Below are positions 17,353-26,259 of a stretch of 64,000 nt of DNA, in pieces. The stretch's first letter is position 1. Each line of letters opens with the position of its first letter. Origin of the DNA: Myxococcota bacterium (lineage in GTDB: Bacteria; Myxococcota_A; UBA9160; UBA6930). Made by a program: the position numbers and the translations under genes. The stretch lies in NCBI GenBank assembly GCA_028285625.1, contig JANQOX010000005.1, positions 124,001 through 188,000 on the forward strand, in the 5' to 3' direction. The notes under the pieces were generated by a model, which did not search any database, was not told the origin of the DNA, and saw only the letters and a program-made list of their open reading frames with translations.

Positions 17353-17928
17353 ATGGACAGGCAGAGCGAGCTGGCGGGCTTCGAGAGCCCGAAGAATCTC
17401 TCCGACGCTCCTCGGGTGGGCGTCGTCATGGGGTCCCGATCGGACTGGGACACCATGCGCGCGGCCTCCGAGATGCTGGACCAGCTCGGGATCCCCCACG
17501 AGACCCGTGTGGTCTCGGCCCATCGCACGCCAGAGCTGCTGTTCGAGTACGCCGCGTCGGCCGCCGACCGCGGCCTCCAGGTGTTGATCGCAGGGGCGGG
17601 TGGCGCAGCCCACCTGCCGGGCATGCTGGCGGCGCGGACGTGGCTCCCCGTGCTGGGCGTCCCGGTCCGCAGCCGCGCGCTCAACGGGATGGACTCACTG
17701 CTGTCCATCGTCCAGATGCCCAAGGGCATTCCCGTCGGCACCCTGGCCATCGGCGATGCAGGCGCCGCCAATGCTGCGCTGCTCGCAGCGGGCGTTCTGG
17801 CGATCGAGTCGCAGACGGTCCGGGAATCGCTGATGCGCTTCCGGGCTGCCCAGACCGAAGCGGTGCTCGCCGACGGCGACCCCTCGGTGGAACCGGCGGA
17901 GGCCGCCGCCCTGCGAGGTGTCGCATGA
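17353..17928 (+). CDS. purE: 5-(carboxyamino)imidazole ribonucleotide mutase PurE
   Basis: Class I PurE of 191 residues, which converts N5-CAIR to CAIR in de novo purine synthesis. The core motifs are intact: [23 protein letters not shown] with the first active-site His, [11 protein letters not shown] with the second, and the LGVPV / LLSIVQMP loop. It has N- and C-terminal extensions of about 15 and 20 residues relative to the usual 160-170. The ATG follows AGGGGGA. Its stop overlaps the purK start (ATGA), as expected since PurK makes its substrate. Confidence 0.96.
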   Translation: MDRQSELAGFESPKNLSDAPRVGVVMGSRSDWDTMRAASEMLDQLGIPHETRVVSAHRTPELLFEYAASAADRGLQVLIAGAGGAAHLPGMLAARTWLPVLGVPVRSRALNGMDSLLSIVQMPKGIPVGTLAIGDAGAANAALLAAGVLAIESQTVRESLMRFRAAQTEAVLADGDPSVEPAEAAALRGVA

Positions 17929-19025
17929 AGGTGGCCATTCTCGGAGGCGGTCAGCTCGCACGCATGCTCGCGATGTCGGCCCATCGGCTCGGGATCGAGC
18001 CCATCGTCGTGGACCCGAAGCCCGACGCACCGGCCACCCGCGTCGCGCACCACGTGCTGGCGTCGCTCGACGACCCGGCCGGATGGCAGCAGGTCGCGCA
18101 CTGCGACGTGGCGACGGCCGAGCTCGACCACGCACCGCCGAGTGCGCTCGACTGGCTCTCTGAGCACATGGCCGTGCGGCCGGGCCCCGATGCGTTCCGG
18201 TTGGCGGGCGACCGACTGCGCGAGAAGCGCCTCTTCAACGAACTCGGGATCGAGACCGCGCCCTTCTGGCCCGTGGACTCGGAAGAGGACCTGGTGCGAG
18301 GGCTTCGCGAGATCGGGCTGCCTGCCGTGCTGAAGACCCGCCAAGAGGGGTATGACGGCAAGGGCCAGCGCATCCTCCGCAAGGCCGCCGACGCGCGCCG
18401 CGCCTGGCGCGAGGTCGGCGGCGTCCCCGCCGTGCTCGAGGGCTTCGTGCCCTTCGCGCGCGAACTGTCGATCCTGGCCGTGCGCAGCGCGCGAGGTGAG
18501 CTGCGGTTCTGGAGCCCCGTCGAGAACCACCACGAGGACGGGATCCTGCGGTCGTCGCGACCGGTCGAGATCGACGTCGAAGACCCGATCCAGGTGGCCG
18601 GTCGCCGGGCGGTGGCCGCGCTCGCAACGGCGCTCGACTACGTGGGCGTCCTCACGGTCGAGTTCTTCGAGGTCGAGGGTCGGCTCGTGGCGAACGAGAT
18701 GGCCTGCCGCGTGCACAACTCGGGCCACTGGACCGAGGAGGGCGCCGAGACCAGCCAGTTCGAGAACCACCTGCGCGCCATCACCGGCCTTCGACTGGGG
18801 GGCACACGAACCCTGGGGCCGACTGCCATGTTGAACCTGATCGGGGCACGGCCTCATCGCGACGCATTGCTCAGCGTCCCGGGCGGGCGGCTCCACCTCT
18901 ACGGCAAGTCGCCTGCGCCTGGTCGCAAGCTCGGGCACCTGACGTTGTGCGCCGACGACGAGGAGCGCCTGCAGCACGCCATCCACCTCGCGCGCGACGC
19001 CGCGGCGATGGAGGCACGGACATGA
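17925..19025 (+). CDS. purK: N5-carboxyaminoimidazole ribonucleotide synthase PurK
   Basis: ATP-grasp carboxylase of 366 residues that makes N5-CAIR from AIR, bicarbonate and ATP. It has the Rossmann-like start [16 protein letters not shown], the ATP-binding loop GYDGKGQ and the motif [24 protein letters not shown] carries the Mg2+-binding residues characteristic of PurK. The length matches the family. The start is fixed by the ATGA overlap with purE. It is coupled in turn by another ATGA to the enoyl-reductase-like gene. Confidence 0.95.
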   Translation: MKVAILGGGQLARMLAMSAHRLGIEPIVVDPKPDAPATRVAHHVLASLDDPAGWQQVAHCDVATAELDHAPPSALDWLSEHMAVRPGPDAFRLAGDRLREKRLFNELGIETAPFWPVDSEEDLVRGLREIGLPAVLKTRQEGYDGKGQRILRKAADARRAWREVGGVPAVLEGFVPFARELSILAVRSARGELRFWSPVENHHEDGILRSSRPVEIDVEDPIQVAGRRAVAALATALDYVGVLTVEFFEVEGRLVANEMACRVHNSGHWTEEGAETSQFENHLRAITGLRLGGTRTLGPTAMLNLIGARPHRDALLSVPGGRLHLYGKSPAPGRKLGHLTLCADDEERLQHAIHLARDAAAMEART

Positions 19026-19888
19026 GCGCGCCCGTTCGCTCCACCGGCGGTGCCCGCCGCTGCCTGGTGACGGGTATCTCGGACGAGTCGTCCCTGGCCA
19101 CCGCCATCGCACGCGACCTGGTCGGAGACGGCGTCCAGGTGGTCTGCAGCGGGCTCGGGCCGACCCGCCACCACGCGGACCTGTCCGAACGAGCGCGCGA
19201 CTATCTGTCCAGCCAGTTCGAGTCGTTCTGCAAGACCGTCGAACGCAGTGTCGGCGAGGACGCGGTCGCGCTCGCCTGCGACGTCACCCTCGAAGACAGC
19301 GTGCGGGACCTGGCCAAGGAGCTGGCCGATCGGGGGCTGGTGCTCGACGGTCTCGTGCACTCCGTTGCGCGCGATCGCACCTTGGGTGGGGAGCGCCCGC
19401 AGCCCCTGCTCGAGGTCTCGCGGGACGACTTTCTCGATTGCATGGACGTGTCCGCCTACTCGCTCATCCGTCTGGTTCGAGCGCTGCTCGAGGAGGGCGT
19501 GCTGGCCCAGGGCGCGAGCGTGGTGAGTCTCAGCTACCTGGGGGCCGAGCGGATCGTGCCGCACCCCTATCACAACGTGGGCGTGGCCAAGGCCGCGCTC
19601 GAGCGGATCACCGTGGGCCTGGCCCATGAGCTCGGCCGCTCGCACGGCATCCGCGTCAACGCCGTCCGCTTCTCCCCCTACGCCGCGACGCGGGCGGGGG
19701 GTGCCATCCCCGGCCTGACCGAGGCCGAGCAGGCGTGCGGTGCGGCTGCGGCGTTGGGCAACGCGCAGCCCGAAGACCTGGCGCGCGAGGTCTCGCACCT
19801 GCTGCGTCCGGGGCACGGCATCACGGGCGAAGTCCGCAACGTGGACGGGGGGCTTCGAATCCTCGCGAACGCGGGCGCCCTCGGCTGA
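19022..19888 (+). CDS. Enoyl-ACP reductase (FabI)-like SDR
   Basis: SDR-family protein of 288 residues resembling FabI. It has the FabI-style N-terminal TGISDESSLATAIA in place of classic TGxxxGIG, then HSVARD (family HSIA). SYLGAERIVPHPYHNVGVAK carries both Tyr residues and the Lys of the Y-x6-K site. The C-terminal GEVRNVDGGLRI loop is also FabI-like. A charged insert (about residues 40-65) makes it longer than E. coli FabI (262). It may be the essential fatty-acid enoyl reductase or a paralogue with another substrate. Its ATG overlaps the purK stop, an unusual partnership. Confidence 0.8.
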   Translation: MSAPVRSTGGARRCLVTGISDESSLATAIARDLVGDGVQVVCSGLGPTRHHADLSERARDYLSSQFESFCKTVERSVGEDAVALACDVTLEDSVRDLAKELADRGLVLDGLVHSVARDRTLGGERPQPLLEVSRDDFLDCMDVSAYSLIRLVRALLEEGVLAQGASVVSLSYLGAERIVPHPYHNVGVAKAALERITVGLAHELGRSHGIRVNAVRFSPYAATRAGGAIPGLTEAEQACGAAAALGNAQPEDLAREVSHLLRPGHGITGEVRNVDGGLRILANAGALG

Positions 19889-19959
19889 CGCCCGTCCGGT
19901 CGCCCAGCATCACGAGGTCATCACCGGGCCCGCGTGGCTCGATCACTCGAGGAGGTGCG

Positions 19960-20478
19960 ATGGTGCCTTTCCAGACGACTCCCGTGCATCGCCTGCGCTC
20001 CCAGCGGCTCCGGGCGGGGCGCGCCTCTCATTTCGCACGACAGATCGACGCGGCCCACCGGCTGGCGCCGTGTGAGCCCTATCGCGGTCACGCGGCACTG
20101 CTGCTGAGCTGTGGCGATGCCGACGGGCTGGAGGAGGCCGAAGTGGCGCTTCGGGACGCCTGGTCGCCCGATGCCGTGCACCGCCTGCATTGCCCCCTGC
20201 CTTCATGGGAGATCGTCTCGTCCGGAGCCCGGGGTGCCTCCTCGTGGCTCGGCCAGTTCATCACGCGCGCGCTCGCCGAGCACGATCCGAGCCTCGTGGC
20301 CCTCCTCGATCGTCCTGGCCGGGCCGGTCCCCGGAGCGCAGTCGCGCAGGCCCTCGTCGCGCGCCTTCGGGGCTGGGGCGTGACGTGCCCGATCGCCGTG
20401 GTCCGGGTGGCCGAAGATGGCGAGGTGGCGTGGCATGAAGACCGCGCGTGGGCTCCTTCCCTCGAGCGAGCCGGCTAG
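19960..20478 (+). CDS. Unrecognised cytoplasmic protein, 172 residues
   Basis: I do not recognise a family. The ATG at 19960 follows a strong GGAGG, and codon use is like its neighbours, so it is probably a real gene. The sequence is Arg/Ala-rich with no signal or membrane helix. The middle (HAALLLSCGDADGLEEAE) and the end (CPIAVVRVAEDGEVAWHED) look like alternating strands and helices of a small alpha/beta domain. It lies 71 nt after the enoyl-reductase-like gene on the same strand, so it may be the fourth gene of the pur operon. Confidence 0.6.
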   Translation: MVPFQTTPVHRLRSQRLRAGRASHFARQIDAAHRLAPCEPYRGHAALLLSCGDADGLEEAEVALRDAWSPDAVHRLHCPLPSWEIVSSGARGASSWLGQFITRALAEHDPSLVALLDRPGRAGPRSAVAQALVARLRGWGVTCPIAVVRVAEDGEVAWHEDRAWAPSLERAG

Positions 20479-20567
20479 CGCCGGGCGGCCCGCCGTGGTC
20501 CCGGCACGCCTGTGGTGTTGAGGGGACGCGTCATGCAGACTCTCCGGGCCCCAGTCAGGAGGTGCGC

Positions 20568-21776
20568 ATGTCCACCGTGAAGCAGGCCCTACACGCGACG
20601 ACCATCGCCATCACGAAGGGCGTGTCGCGCTTTCTGCCCGATCGCGTGCCGGTCACCTTCGTGGGCCCGGGCGCGTCCGCCGAGCTCTGCGAGTCGGTGG
20701 CCCAGTCGGGCGTGCAGAAGGTGCTGCTCGTGACCGATGTGGGTCTCGTCCAGACGGGAATCGTCGAGCGCATCACCCAGGCGCTCGGTGACGCGGGCGT
20801 TCGCGCGGTGGTCTACGACGGGGTCGAGCCCGACCCGACGGATGCCCAGGTGGATGCGGGACACGCGCTGCTCCAGGCCGAGGGATGCGAAGCCGTCCTC
20901 GCCGTGGGCGGCGGTTCGCCCATGGACGCCGGCAAGGTGATCGCCGCCATGGCGACCAACGGCGGCCAGGTCGCCAAGCTGGTGGGCATGTTCAAGGTGC
21001 GGCAGGCGCCGCTTCCGATCTACGCCATCCCCACCACGGCCGGGACGGGGTCGGAAGTGACGCTGGCCGCGGTCGTGTCCGACGCCAAGACCCACGTGAA
21101 GGGCTTCGTCGTCGATCCGAAGCTGCTGCCCGAGATGGCGGCGCTCGACCCGGACCTGATGACCGGCCTGCCGCCCCACATCACTGCAGCGACGGGCATG
21201 GATGCGCTCACCCATGCCGTGGAGTCGTACATCGCGCGCACCTCGAACCCGCGCACCGAGGGCTTCGCCACGTCCGCCGTGCGGATGATCTTCGAGAACC
21301 TGCCCAAGGCGTACACCGACGGCACCGACCTGGGTGCGCGCAAGGCCATGGCGATCGCCTCCTACTACGCGGGCATCGCATTCACGCGAACCAGCGTGGG
21401 CTACGTCCACGCCATCGCGCACACCTTCGGGGCGCACTACCGGACGCCCCACGGGCGCGCGAACGCCATCGTCCTGCCGCACGTCCTCGAGTACTCGAAG
21501 GGCGTCGTGGCAGATCGGCTGGCGGCCCTCGCCGACGTGATCGGCGCGGGCGAGGGGGCGATTGGCAACGAAGCCAAGGCGCAGGCGTTCATCGATGCCG
21601 TCCGCGATCTGATGACGAAGGTCGACATCCCCTTCACGCTCGAGGATCTCCGAGAGGACGACGTGGCGGCGATCGCCAAGCAGGCGCTGGCCGAGGCCGA
21701 CTTCAACTATCCGGTACCCCGCTACATGGCCCAGGCCGACGCCGAGCAGCTGATCCGCGCCATCCTGCCTGGCTGA
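20568..21776 (+). CDS. Iron-containing alcohol dehydrogenase
   Basis: Group III (Fe-type) alcohol dehydrogenase of 402 residues. Motifs: GGGSPMDAGK (nucleotide binding), IPTTAGTGSEVT (family signature), and the metal-ligand segments DALTHAVESY and HAIAHTFGAHYRTPHG that supply Asp/His ligands. It interconverts alcohols and aldehydes, or reduces a short-chain carbonyl, with NAD(P)H. The ATG at 20568 follows CAGGAGG. It has its own upstream gap of 89 nt and seems to be a separate unit. Confidence 0.93.
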   Translation: MSTVKQALHATTIAITKGVSRFLPDRVPVTFVGPGASAELCESVAQSGVQKVLLVTDVGLVQTGIVERITQALGDAGVRAVVYDGVEPDPTDAQVDAGHALLQAEGCEAVLAVGGGSPMDAGKVIAAMATNGGQVAKLVGMFKVRQAPLPIYAIPTTAGTGSEVTLAAVVSDAKTHVKGFVVDPKLLPEMAALDPDLMTGLPPHITAATGMDALTHAVESYIARTSNPRTEGFATSAVRMIFENLPKAYTDGTDLGARKAMAIASYYAGIAFTRTSVGYVHAIAHTFGAHYRTPHGRANAIVLPHVLEYSKGVVADRLAALADVIGAGEGAIGNEAKAQAFIDAVRDLMTKVDIPFTLEDLREDDVAAIAKQALAEADFNYPVPRYMAQADAEQLIRAILPG

Positions 21777-21829
21777 AGCGTGTCGGTGGGAACGTCCCCA
21801 ACGTGGCATGGACGTGCCATCCTGGTCCC

Positions 21830-22939
21830 ATGGTGAACGAAGTGTCTCGGGGTGCGACACGTCGACAGGTCTTGAAGGCGGGTGCGCTGGGTGTCGCGCA
21901 GCTTGCGTTCGGTCGGTCACTCTTCGCCGAGGCGGCCGCGGTTCGGCTTCGGATGGCCGGCTATCCGTTCGAGCACGTCGCGGCGCTGATCGATGGCAGG
22001 GTTCCGATCGAAGGCCATGCCGTCGACTTCCGGCCGGGCAAGATCGGCGATCTGAACACGCAGGTGTTCTCGGGCACGGGGACGCTCGACGTGACCGAGA
22101 TCGGTCTGGCGCCGTTCGTGTTCGCCTGGGCGAACGACGCGTTCCGCGACTACTCGCTGCTGCCGATCTTTCCTCTGCGGATGTTCCGACACAAGAGCAT
22201 CTTCGTTCACACCGACCGCGGCATTGCGCGGCCCGAAGACTTGAAGGGCCGACGCGTGGCCACGCCCGGCTACTCGTCGACGTCGCTGACCTGGATTCGC
22301 GGCATCTTGAACGACGAGTACGGCATCTCTCCAACCGACATCCAATGGGTCGTGGCGGCTGAGGACTCGTCCGCCGCGAACAGCGGGGCCGCCTCGAAGC
22401 AGGAGCAGTTGGTCCCGGACGGCATCTCGATCGAGGTCGGGCCGCCCGGCAAGGACGAGTCGGACCTGCTCGTGGAGGGCCACGTCGATGCGCTGTTTCA
22501 CGCAGCCGAGCCGCGTGCGTTCGTAGAAGGCCACCCGAAGATCCAGAGGCTGTTCGCCGATCCGCGCCGCACCGAGCAGGACTACTTCGCCAAGACCGGG
22601 ATCTTTCCCATCATGCACGCCGTGGCCATTCGCAACGACCTGGTCGAGCAGCACCCGGCCTTGCCCGCTGCGGTGTTCGCGGCCTACTCGGCGGCCAAGC
22701 AAGCGACCTACCAGTCCATGCGCGACAAGTGGTTCCTTCGCACGCTCCCGTGGTTTGCCCAGGAGCTCGAGGCGACCGAGAAGGTGATGGGCCGGAACTT
22801 CGCGCCCTATGGCATCGCGCCGAACCGCAAGGCGCTCGACGCCTTGTTTCGGTACACGCACGAGCAGGGCCTGGCGAGCCGCCGCGTCGACATCGAAGAG
22901 ATGTTCCACCCCGCCGCCCGATCGCTCGCCGAAACCTAG
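21830..22939 (+). CDS. Tat-exported protein of the 4,5-dihydroxyphthalate decarboxylase / substrate-binding-like family
   Basis: Protein of 369 residues with a twin-arginine signal (TRRQVLKAGALGVAQLAFG). The mature part resembles the Pht5-type family, which shares the fold of ABC substrate-binding proteins (NMT1/OpuAC-like): LLPIFPLRMFRHKSIFVHTD, GIARPEDLKGRRVATPGYSS and ILNDEYGISPTDIQW. True decarboxylases of this group are cytoplasmic, so a Tat signal points to a periplasmic solute-binding role. No ABC permease lies next to it. The start at 21830 is the ATG before the signal; a GTG three nt later is equally possible. Confidence 0.75.
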   Translation: MVNEVSRGATRRQVLKAGALGVAQLAFGRSLFAEAAAVRLRMAGYPFEHVAALIDGRVPIEGHAVDFRPGKIGDLNTQVFSGTGTLDVTEIGLAPFVFAWANDAFRDYSLLPIFPLRMFRHKSIFVHTDRGIARPEDLKGRRVATPGYSSTSLTWIRGILNDEYGISPTDIQWVVAAEDSSAANSGAASKQEQLVPDGISIEVGPPGKDESDLLVEGHVDALFHAAEPRAFVEGHPKIQRLFADPRRTEQDYFAKTGIFPIMHAVAIRNDLVEQHPALPAAVFAAYSAAKQATYQSMRDKWFLRTLPWFAQELEATEKVMGRNFAPYGIAPNRKALDALFRYTHEQGLASRRVDIEEMFHPAARSLAET

Positions 22940-22955
22940 CCGCAGAAGTCTGGGA

Positions 22956-24845
22956 CTAGGGGGGGCAGGTGCCGCCCGGGATGGCGCGGAAGACGCGGTA
23001 GCGGAACTGGGGAAGGATCGCCTCGAGTTGCGCGATGCGCTCGAAGGCCTCGGGGTCTTCCAGGAGGGCGATGGCGTCGGCGCGCTTGGCGTTGTGGCCG
23101 GCGTAGCCGTAGAACGCGAGCAGCGGCCGCCCAGCCTCCTCGGCCTGCTGGCAGCGCGCGCGGATGTCGTCGAGGTCGTCCATGTAGAGGACGTGCGGGT
23201 GGTAGAGCCGCACCATCCCGGTGCCCATTCCCAGGCCGGCGACGAGCGCGTCCGGTTGCTCGGCGACCACCTCGGCCACGTCGCGAAGCGGGGCCCAGGG
23301 GCGCGTCAGCACCAGGTGGAACTGCGGGGCCACCAAGAACCCCCAAGCGGCGACCAGAACGCTCGCGACGCCCACGCCGAGCAAGCGACCGCGTGCCCCG
23401 AACCGGGCGCGTCCCCACTCGCTCAGCACTTCGCCGAGGCGCCAGAGGCCGACCGTCGCCACGATCACGAAGATCGGGAGCAGGTAGACCTGGAAACGCG
23501 GGTAGAACTGGCGGCCGAGCAGGTGGGTGACGATCCACGAGAGCGGCGCCGAGGCGATCCAGCCGAGCATGGCGACGCGACCGGTGATGCTGCGCCGCGC
23601 GATCGCTGCGGTTCCCCAGATGGCCAACAGCGGCAGCAACGCGTAGATGCCGATGGCCGTGGCCCAGCCGGCGTCGCCCGGAAACGGGAGCGAGGGCATC
23701 ACGTGCCCCGGGCCGACGCTCGACTCGATCAGCATGCCCGTACTCATGAGCGCCCAGACGTTGGGCAGGACTCCCCACACGGTTCCCGGGTAGACCCACG
23801 TCAACGACACGCCGAGGATCGGTGCCAGCAGCTGGATCGTCACCATGGCCGCCACCACGTGCGCGACGGCGAAGCGTCCTGCCAACGCTGCGCGATCCGC
23901 GGCGGGCTGCCGACTGGCTGCGATGCACAGGAGTCCGGCGACGCCCAGCGCTGCGCACAGGAACGCCGCATAGAACCAGGCCCAGACCAGTGCGATCTGA
24001 GCGACGACGTAGAGCCCGAGGTCGCGCCACGACAAACTCGTGAGCCAGCGCATCAGGGCGAACGCGGCGAGCCCGGAGAAGGCGATGGCCAACGCGTAGC
24101 CGCGCCCCTCTCCGCCATGTCGGATGGCCCATGGGTGCAGGGCGAAGAGCCATGCGGCCAGGACGGCGGCGTGTGGAAAGCCCATGGAGCGGGCGAGCAG
24201 TCCGACCAGCAGGATCGCAAGCGCCGAGGCGATCAACGCCGGCAGTCGGTACGCCAGCTCGGAGAAGCGCTCCGGCGGGCCGGTGGTGGCGCGGCGCCAC
24301 GGCTCGAGCGTCGCCCAGGCGGCCACGCTGTAGAGCGCGTGGTTCGTGGGTCGCTTGCCGTAGAAGAACGCGCGCATCAGGCTTCCCTCGCGGAACTCCC
24401 ATGCCGACGGGTCGTCTTCGGGCCCGAGGTACGCGCCGACCAACAGGGTGCGGATCGTCCAGCCCTCGTCCCACCAGACGCTCTTCGAGGCCACGGGCAC
24501 GCGGGCTGCCACACCGGTCGCGACGGCCAGCAGGACACCGGCCCAGAAGAGCCTCGGGGCCAGCGTTCGGGTGGGCGTGGTTCGGGTAGCGGGGGGCGCG
24601 GCGGGCCGCGTCCACCAGCGGTGCGTGGCGAGCAGCACGGCGCACAGCGCCGTATTCATGGCGGCCGCCCACCACAGGCCGATCACGATGTTGCTTCGGA
24701 GCGGCCGGTGGCGGTCTTCGGCGAAGAAGCCGGGCCCGCCTTCTACGGACCACGGATCGGGCCCGAACAGCAGGTAGAGCGCCCCGAGCGCCGTGCCCGC
24801 AGACAAGCCGATCGCGATGCGGGTTCGCGGCGTGTCGAGGCCCAT
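22956..24845 (-). CDS. GT39/ArnT-like membrane glycosyltransferase
   Basis: Integral membrane protein of 629 residues with about 11-12 helices. The first large extracytoplasmic loop carries WWDEGWTIR, whose Asp-Glu pair is the catalytic signature of protein O-mannosyltransferase/ArnT-type GT-C enzymes. The C-terminal 120 residues form a soluble domain (RDVAEVVAEQPDALVAGLG). It should transfer a sugar from a polyprenyl-phosphate donor to lipid or protein outside the membrane; donor and acceptor are unknown. It is convergent with the preceding binding-protein-like gene and divergent from the DUF1214-like gene across 231 nt. Confidence 0.85.
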   Translation of the reverse strand: MGLDTPRTRIAIGLSAGTALGALYLLFGPDPWSVEGGPGFFAEDRHRPLRSNIVIGLWWAAAMNTALCAVLLATHRWWTRPAAPPATRTTPTRTLAPRLFWAGVLLAVATGVAARVPVASKSVWWDEGWTIRTLLVGAYLGPEDDPSAWEFREGSLMRAFFYGKRPTNHALYSVAAWATLEPWRRATTGPPERFSELAYRLPALIASALAILLVGLLARSMGFPHAAVLAAWLFALHPWAIRHGGEGRGYALAIAFSGLAAFALMRWLTSLSWRDLGLYVVAQIALVWAWFYAAFLCAALGVAGLLCIAASRQPAADRAALAGRFAVAHVVAAMVTIQLLAPILGVSLTWVYPGTVWGVLPNVWALMSTGMLIESSVGPGHVMPSLPFPGDAGWATAIGIYALLPLLAIWGTAAIARRSITGRVAMLGWIASAPLSWIVTHLLGRQFYPRFQVYLLPIFVIVATVGLWRLGEVLSEWGRARFGARGRLLGVGVASVLVAAWGFLVAPQFHLVLTRPWAPLRDVAEVVAEQPDALVAGLGMGTGMVRLYHPHVLYMDDLDDIRARCQQAEEAGRPLLAFYGYAGHNAKRADAIALLEDPEAFERIAQLEAILPQFRYRVFRAIPGGTCPP

Positions 24846-25076
24846 GGGCTCCTTCGGCTGGTTCGACTGGGCCGAAGCAGACTCGACCGCCGATGCGCCT
24901 CAACCCTACCGGTCTCGCGGGCGCTGCGCAGGCAGGTGCTGCACCGGCCGTTCGTGTCGTGCGCCCCATGCGTCGCTCGCGCGCTCGAACGGCCCGAGAC
25001 CGGGGTATCCTTGGCCCGCGCAGCGGCCGCCGGTCGCTGCACGCGGCATGGCGCCACGCCACGGAACGGGGGCCGA

Positions 25077-26258
25077 GTGGGGCAGGACGAAGACGCGCTG
25101 GCGTCGGGCGAGGCCTGGCGGGACTTCTGCGACCGCATGAAGGCCGCCGGTGAGGCGATCCTCGCGGACGGGTTTCCCGATGCCCCTTTCGACCGGGCCG
25201 AGGGATTCCGGTGGCTGACGCGGCTCATGGTGCACGCGACCCAGCTCGAGGTCGAAGCCGGGGATCCGAGCCATCCCTGCTTCATCCGCTACGAGACGCC
25301 GCACAACCAGTGGGGTGGCCCCAACCCCGACAACATCTACCTGCGCGCGAACGTCGACCCCGCCCTCACGTATCGGATCTGGGCGCGGGTCGAAGGCGTG
25401 CGGCAGCTGATCCTCTCCCTCCACGAGGGCGAGATGCAGATGGGAGAAATGGGGGTCTTCAGCGAGCGATCGCTCGACGACTTCGAGGTCGGCCCGGATG
25501 GGCGGCTCGAGGTCTGGCTCTCCCCCGACGAGCAGCCGCGCAACTGGATGCCGATGGATCCGAAGGGGCGACTGCTCACGGTTCGCATCTTCCAGAGCGA
25601 CTGGGAGCACGACGCCGCGCCGGCCTTTCACATCGAGCGCGTCGGCGCAGAGGGCGTGCCGCGCCCACCCATCGACCCGGCGTTCATGGTTCGCGCGCTC
25701 GACCGGACCGCGAACTGGGTGGAGCGCACCGCCACGTTCTGGAACGCCTACACCACTGCGGGTTGGCAACGGGCCACGCCCAACTTGGTTGCGGCTGCGC
25801 GGCCGGCCCCCGGCGGGGCCGACCACATCCTGTACGGCAACTGCTTCTGGCAGCTGGAACCCGACGAGGCCCTTTGGATCGAGTGCGACGTGCCCGACGC
25901 CGCGTACTGGGGCTTCTCCCTCCATACCCTGGGATGGCTCGAGTCGGGCGACTTCGCGGACCGACAGACCAGCCTGAACGACCACCAGATGCACGTCGAT
26001 GCGGATGGCCGCATGCGCGTCGTCGTCGCACGGCGTGACCCCGGCGCGGCCAACTGGATCGACGCGGGCAGTCGCCCGCGCGGGCTGCTCGTCTACCGCT
26101 TCGTGTGGGCGCGCGACAACCCGACGCCGAGCTCGAAGGTCGTCCAGCTCGACGAGGTCCGGAGCCTGCTTCCCGCCGATCACCCGGTCGTCGGGCCGGC
26201 CGACCGAAGGCTTGCCCTGGCGCGGCGGCGCGAGCAGGCCTGGAACCGATTTCTCTGA
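25077..26258 (+). CDS. DUF1214-like protein
   Basis: Protein of 393 residues, no signal peptide. NPDNIYLRANVDPALTYRIWA and, late in the sequence, DAAYWGFSLHTLGW resemble the DUF1214 pattern of paired beta-sandwich domains. The function is unknown in general. I chose GTG 25077 (preceded by GGGGG); an ATG at 25137 would remove 20 residues. The long open frame continuing upstream on this strand is antisense to the glycosyltransferase and is not coding. The stop lies 1 nt before the sulfotransferase ATG, and the pair recurs in mycobacteria and deltaproteobacteria as far as I recall, suggesting a shared substrate. Confidence 0.65.
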   Translation: MGQDEDALASGEAWRDFCDRMKAAGEAILADGFPDAPFDRAEGFRWLTRLMVHATQLEVEAGDPSHPCFIRYETPHNQWGGPNPDNIYLRANVDPALTYRIWARVEGVRQLILSLHEGEMQMGEMGVFSERSLDDFEVGPDGRLEVWLSPDEQPRNWMPMDPKGRLLTVRIFQSDWEHDAAPAFHIERVGAEGVPRPPIDPAFMVRALDRTANWVERTATFWNAYTTAGWQRATPNLVAAARPAPGGADHILYGNCFWQLEPDEALWIECDVPDAAYWGFSLHTLGWLESGDFADRQTSLNDHQMHVDADGRMRVVVARRDPGAANWIDAGSRPRGLLVYRFVWARDNPTPSSKVVQLDEVRSLLPADHPVVGPADRRLALARRREQAWNRFL

Positions 26259-26259
26259 G

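Noticed and set aside
22809-25076. Very long open frame on the plus strand before the DUF1214-like gene
   Set aside because: It is antisense to the glycosyltransferase, its sequence is Arg/Gly/His-rich noise, and only the part from 25077 has family-like sequence and a start with a ribosome-binding site.
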